A stretch of 64,000 nucleotides of DNA, taken from the NCBI RefSeq assembly GCF_014837045.1, contig NZ_JACSPR010000006.1:163484-227483 (forward strand), read 5' to 3'. Both the position numbers and the translations under genes were made by a program. The notes beneath the pieces are model-generated. The model was given only the letters and a program-made list of their open reading frames with translations, was not told the DNA's origin and ran no database searches. The DNA comes from Corynebacterium gallinarum (GTDB lineage Bacteria; Actinomycetota; Actinomycetes; Mycobacteriales; Mycobacteriaceae). Shown here in pieces: positions 60,174 through 64,000 of this stretch (positions are counted from its first letter, which is position 1; each line of letters begins with the position of its first letter).

Positions 60174-61094
60174 TTACCTATTCGGCCCCCTATTTCGGAG
60201 GGCGGTGAAGATGAGGTCATGCAGCCGCACATCCACCCCGTGCCGTTTGCCCGCGCGGACGATGGCGCCGACCTGTGCATCCAGTTCACTGTCGCCACCG
60301 GCGGCGATGTCGCGCTGCATCGAGCTTGTCGACGCCTCCGGCATCCGGTCCGCGAACATCATGGTGCGTTCCACCGCATCCCGGGGCAGGGCGACACCAT
60401 CGGCGCGTGCCACATCCGCCACCTCCCGCATGAGGGCCTCCAGGGTGGAACGGTAATCCGTGCGCAACACCCCCAGGGGCTTGTCGACGAAAGCACCTAA
60501 ACCCCCGAAGGTGGTCACAAACATTGCCTTCTCCCACACATCGACCCAGATGTCGGGGTGCGCCCGCCCCTCGATCCCCGCGGTGTTCAGCGCGGCGCAG
60601 AACTCCGCCGCCAGCTGGCGCACCGGATCGGGGGCCGACCGGTCCCAGGTGCCGAAGGTGTAGGACAGGGGGCCACCACGGTATTCCACCGAGGCGGGAC
60701 CGGTGTGGATGAAAAACCCACGCACCACACCGGGCCAGACCCTGGCCGACCCCACGATTCCGGCAGCCTGGTGGGGCGCCTCCACGGCGTTCTGGGTGGT
60801 GGCGACGATGGCGGTGCGGGGCAGGCCGTCGAAAAGCTCCTGCGGCGGGGTGCCACCGCCCAGCGCCTTGGTGGCCACCAGCACCACATCCGCGCGCTCC
60901 ACCTCGTGGAGGGAGCCGACCACCGGTACCGCCACCTCACGGGCCCCGCGCGCGTCGGTGACACGCACACCCCGTTCCCGCACCGCCCGGAGTGTCTCAC
61001 CCCGGGCGACCAGGGTGACCCGTGCGCCCGACTCATACAGGCGTGCCCCGAAGTATCCGCCCACTGCCCCAGCACCGATAATCGTGATGTCCAT
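60174..61094 (-). CDS. 2-dehydropantoate 2-reductase-like protein
   Basis: 306 aa from ATG 61094 (MDITIIGAGAVGGYFGARL). Rossmann NADP(H) loop GAGAVGG and the helical C-terminal domain (ApbA_C) with WEKAMFVTTFGGLGA. The family contains true PanE and several relatives; catalytic Lys region (WDVWEKAM) is kept. Whether it is the panE of pantothenate synthesis is not provable. Confidence 0.85.
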   Translation of the reverse strand: MDITIIGAGAVGGYFGARLYESGARVTLVARGETLRAVRERGVRVTDARGAREVAVPVVGSLHEVERADVVLVATKALGGGTPPQELFDGLPRTAIVATTQNAVEAPHQAAGIVGSARVWPGVVRGFFIHTGPASVEYRGGPLSYTFGTWDRSAPDPVRQLAAEFCAALNTAGIEGRAHPDIWVDVWEKAMFVTTFGGLGAFVDKPLGVLRTDYRSTLEALMREVADVARADGVALPRDAVERTMMFADRMPEASTSSMQRDIAAGGDSELDAQVGAIVRAGKRHGVDVRLHDLIFTALRNRGPNR

Positions 61095-61187
61095 GAGGTA
61101 CATTCTGCCTCACATGGTCTACCGTCGGTGACAGGAATACACTTGTGAAATTCCAACTCCCCCAATCAGTTGAGGACGGTAAAGGTT

Positions 61188-62156
61188 ATGGCAGGTGGAC
61201 TTGCAGCACTGCTCGACGATGTGGCCGCTATCGCCAGGGCCGCCGCCGCGAGCGTCGACGATGTGGCCGGCCTGGCCGGTAAGACCAGCATGAAGGCCGC
61301 CGGCGTGGTGGTGGATGACGCAGCCGTCACCCCGCAGTATGTGGACGGGGTCAAACCCGCCCGGGAGCTGCCCATGATCTGGCGGATCGCCAAGGGTTCC
61401 CTGGTAAACAAGATCATCATCATCCTCCCGATCGCCCTGTTGCTGTCCTCCTTCGCACCGTGGGCACTCACACCCATCCTCATGCTCGGTGGCACCTACC
61501 TGTGTTTCGAGGGCGCGGAGAAGATCTGGCACTCGATCCACACCAGAATGCACCATGAGGAGAAACCCCTGGTGCCGAAGTCCCAGGCCGGCCCGAAATC
61601 CGAGGACGCACTGGTCAAGGGTGCGATCACCACCGACCTGATCCTGTCTGCGGAGATCATGGTCATCTCCCTCAATGAGATCACCGATGAAACCATCTGG
61701 ATGCAGGCCGTCACCCTGTTTGTCGTGGGTGTCGGCATCACGGTTCTGGTCTATGGTGTGGTGGCCCTGCTGGTCAAAATGGATGACATGGGGCTGGCCG
61801 TGGCCACCCGTGAGGGTGCCTCCGCGGGTGCGGTGCGCTTCGGTCGTGGTCTGGTCAAGGCGATGCCCATCATCCTGCAGATCATCAGCGTCATCGGTGT
61901 CTTCGCCATGCTGTGGGTGGGTGGACACATCATGGTGGTGGGTCTGGACGAGCTCGGCTGGCACCTGCCCTATGCGCTGGTCCACGGCCTCGAGGAGTTC
62001 GGCGCTGGTCTGGGTGGTGGTTTCACCGGCTGGCTCGGCAACACCGTGGGGTCACTCATCTTCGGTGCGGTGTGGGGCGGGCTCGTCGTCGTCATCGTGA
62101 CCATGGTGGGCAAGGCGATCAACCGTTCCCGAGGCCAGCAGGAGGTCTCCGCCTAA
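61188..62156 (+). CDS. DUF808 membrane protein
   Basis: 322 aa from ATG 61188 (MAGGLAALLDDVAAIARAAAASVDDV), starting with the invariant DUF808 N-terminus and with 6-7 membrane segments. YLCFEGAEKIWHSI and LSAEIMVISLNEI are conserved. Function unknown. A hairpin with bulge (GGGGTGTGC / GCACCCC, 62172-62198) lies after the stop and may terminate. Confidence 0.92.
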   Translation: MAGGLAALLDDVAAIARAAAASVDDVAGLAGKTSMKAAGVVVDDAAVTPQYVDGVKPARELPMIWRIAKGSLVNKIIIILPIALLLSSFAPWALTPILMLGGTYLCFEGAEKIWHSIHTRMHHEEKPLVPKSQAGPKSEDALVKGAITTDLILSAEIMVISLNEITDETIWMQAVTLFVVGVGITVLVYGVVALLVKMDDMGLAVATREGASAGAVRFGRGLVKAMPIILQIISVIGVFAMLWVGGHIMVVGLDELGWHLPYALVHGLEEFGAGLGGGFTGWLGNTVGSLIFGAVWGGLVVVIVTMVGKAINRSRGQQEVSA

Positions 62157-62337
62157 GGCCCCCTGCCCCTGGGGTGTGCTCACGGAAAATCGCACCCCTC
62201 AGCCCCGATTTATTCATCCCTGATGGTTTACTCTTCGACCTCCCACGGAATTATATTCTCGGCTAATAATGGGAAAGACCAGCTGTTTTCCATTACTGAT
62301 AAAAATAGTCTGATACTAGATGATTGATTCCTGGGTT

Positions 62338-63263
62338 TTAGTGGTCATACGCGATCAACGACCGCAGGACGGGTTGGCCGGTGGTGTGGTTATGCCAGAT
62401 CGCTGCGGTTAACGCCAGCAGGCGTTTAACGACCTGGCAGACCAACCCACCGGGAGTGCGGCTGCCGTGTTGTTCAAGATCCAGCTGGCTTTTCATCGTG
62501 TTGAACACCGACTCAATGGTTTGCCGCAACGGTTTCAGAAACTGCCTGCCTGGCCTGGGTTTTTCCCCTTTCCGGGCCGGTCGGATCAACTCGACACCAC
62601 CAGTTGTCAGCTCGTCTTCCAGCCAGGCACCGTTGTAGCCTTTGTCCGCCATAATCACCTGCCCATGCGGCACCTCCACCGGAACTGTCTCCAGTATCGC
62701 CAACAGGGTGGCGCGTTCATCCGCCTTCGCCCCGGTCAACGCGTAGCCGACCGGTAACCCATGCACGGTACTGATCAGGTGGAGTCGGCAGCCCCAAAAA
62801 ACCTCGAGTGCGAGGCACAGCAACCATACTCGGCGTAGCCGGCCAGGTCGGATCGTTTCACGGTTTCCCGGGACCGGCCACATTCCACCGGAGTGGAGTC
62901 CACGACCCAGACATCATCATCGAGCAGGCAGGTCGAGGTGGCCAGGTGTGTCATGATGTGCTGCATCACGGTGGTGAGTTTCCGGAGTCGTTTGTTGTAG
63001 CCGGATTGCTGTGGAATGTAGGGAAAGATGCTGGTTAAACGTGTTCTGGCGTGGCGGATGAAGCGGCGCTGGGAGGTGTATCCCTGGAGGGATTCCATCA
63101 CTGCCAGAGTGATGATCTCGGCGTCGGTGATCTGTGGTTGGATCCCGATTTTCGAGCGTGGCGGGAGGAGCTGGGGATGGGCGTTGAGGTAGTCATCGCA
63201 GGTAGCGTAGAGTGCTGTTGCGAGAGTGTCTATGTTGTTTTCCACAAATTCAATCATGGGCAC
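62338..63263 (-). pseudogene. IS982-family transposase, split by a frameshift at a T6 tract
   Basis: The N-terminal part (63263 to about 62800) ends VDSTPVECGRSRETVK..CCASHSRFF; the C-terminal part (from about 62800 to 62338) continues WGCRLHLISTVHG in the next frame. DDE residues: Asp of DSTP, Asp of MADKGYNG, Glu of TIESVFN. The break is exactly at TTTTTT on the coding strand (62801-62796); one extra T or a -1 slip restores a single chain of about 300 aa. This could be a mutation or programmed frameshifting. Terminal inverted repeats not identified. Confidence 0.85.
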
Positions 63264-63311
63264 TCTCGCCCTTTTTAGCGGTAGCCACGCACCGGGGACC
63301 CCTTGGACTCA

Positions 63312-64000
63312 GAGGATGTCAGATGGTTTGTGTGTGAGGGAATCCCCACACATTAAGGAGATGAACCAGAATGACTACCGTGGCACGACGAAACCCAGAA
63401 GATTCCGCACGGATCAAAGCAATCGAAGAGAAACTGCTCGCCAACCCTGAAATGGCGAAGCTGATCGATGAGCTCGGCACCTCCACCACCGATGCCAACG
63501 ACCTCGTGAGAGGCCTGTTGCAGGCATCGATCAATCGTGGTTTGAACGCGGAAATGGATGTCCACCTCGGCTATGAGCACGGTGACCGGGATGGGAAAAC
63601 AGCCGCTGGCCAGGGAAATCACCGCAACGGGTACTACCCCAAGCGGGTCGATTCGAATTACGGGCCCGTCGAGGTTGCTGTCCCCAGAGACCGCAACGGC
63701 TCTTTCTTGCCCACGATGGTACCCAAAGGCTCCCGCCGGCTCACCGACGTCGACGACATGATCATCAGCCTCTATGCAGGTGGCATGACCGTACGCGATA
63801 TCCTTTCATCACATGATCACCTCCATGGGTGTCGATATTTCCCATGAGACGATCTCCGCGATCACCGATGCTGTTTTGGATGAGGTGATGATCTGGCAAA
63901 ACCGCCAGTTGGATGACTTCTACCCGGTGATCTTCCTCGATGCACTACGCATCAAAGTCCGTGACGGGGGCCGGGTGGTCAACAAATCCGCCCTCACCTG
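63312..64000 (+). mobile_element. IS256-family insertion sequence, left end to window edge
   Basis: A terminal-like GAGGATGTCAGATGGTT near 63312, about 60 bp before the transposase start, has the shape of IS256-family ends (GA..TGTCAG..TGTGTGAGG). The right end is beyond the window. It directly follows the IS982 element. Confidence 0.65.
63371..64000 (+). pseudogene. IS256/Mutator-family transposase with frameshift, partial
   Basis: 158 codons (MTTVARRNPEDSAR..) match the N-terminal part of IS256 transposases, with GNHRNGYYPKRV and [11 protein letters not shown]. At about 63803-63815 the frame slips: dropping one C gives [18 protein letters not shown].. in the +1 frame, which stays open to the window edge with [12 protein letters not shown]. 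One extra base therefore breaks the gene; the rest is off-window, so it is unclear whether the element is otherwise whole. Confidence 0.85.

Overview
The window is a stretch of Corynebacterium chromosome close to the C. glutamicum / C. efficiens group. Evidence: a fused E2-E1 2-oxoglutarate dehydrogenase (odhA), GlgC/GlgA, SigE with its anti-sigma factor and TatB, FolP2/GpgS, MshB, two DapD paralogues around an amino-acid permease, and many start codons placed 6-7 nt after a TAnnnT -10 element (leaderless genes). The backbone is GC-rich; the 7.5-20.4 kb segment is visibly more AT-rich and looks acquired.

Layout. 0-7.4 kb: end of a fused ABC exporter, then odhA. 7.47-20.4 kb: a CRISPR-Cas island. 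An AT-rich leader is followed by an array of 40 repeats and 39 spacers read on the + strand. The array is split by an intact IS21-family element (10113-12704, 6-bp target duplication). Facing it is a four-gene minus-strand operon csb1-csb2-cas3-csb3, the GSU0053/GSU0054/GSU0051/GSU0052 set of subtype I-G (formerly I-U). No cas1, cas2 or cas4 is present. About 280 nt upstream of csb1 is a solitary half-repeat followed by a guide-like stretch. That stretch resembles (18 of 23 nt, starting at guide base 1) a site in front of csb1. It looks like a crRNA-like autoregulatory RNA of the CreR/CreA kind for a type I-G system, and is the most interesting thing in the window.

20.5-26.8 kb: a membrane alpha/beta-hydrolase split by one in-frame TAG, a SipW-type signal peptidase beside a protein with an alternate (SipW-type) signal peptide, a TSUP exporter, a DUF4230-like protein, a lipoprotein and a small stress/membrane protein. 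27-33.6 kb: a soluble MgtE-like/CBS protein with a DUF1003 partner, Mrp, and the tatB / anti-sigma / sigE group. 33.7-38 kb: divergent glgC and glgA, then a GH32-like protein lacking all three catalytic residues. 38-42.1 kb: an rRNA methyltransferase, DUF3117, a DivIVA-like membrane protein, gpgS, folP2 and a LOG-family protein. 42.1-49 kb: lysine/diaminopimelate genes (dapE, two dapD, permease, dapC) and fdxC. 49-54 kb: mshB, a peptide-binding lipoprotein and typA. 54.4-62.2 kb: secreted and membrane proteins, a 36-aa hydrophobic peptide gene, ArsC, a secreted trypsin-like protease, a NUDIX hydrolase, DUF2218, a ketopantoate reductase-like protein and DUF808. 62.3-64 kb: two damaged insertion sequences (IS982 and IS256 families), the second running off the window.

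Working together: the array supplies crRNAs, Csb2 is expected to process them, Csb1/Csb2/Csb3 form the Cascade and Cas3 degrades the target. The IS21 element lies in the array in the direction of transcription and hides its own istA ribosome-binding site in a perfect 17-bp hairpin, a likely shield against array readthrough. All family assignments are from reading the translated sequence; no database search was run.
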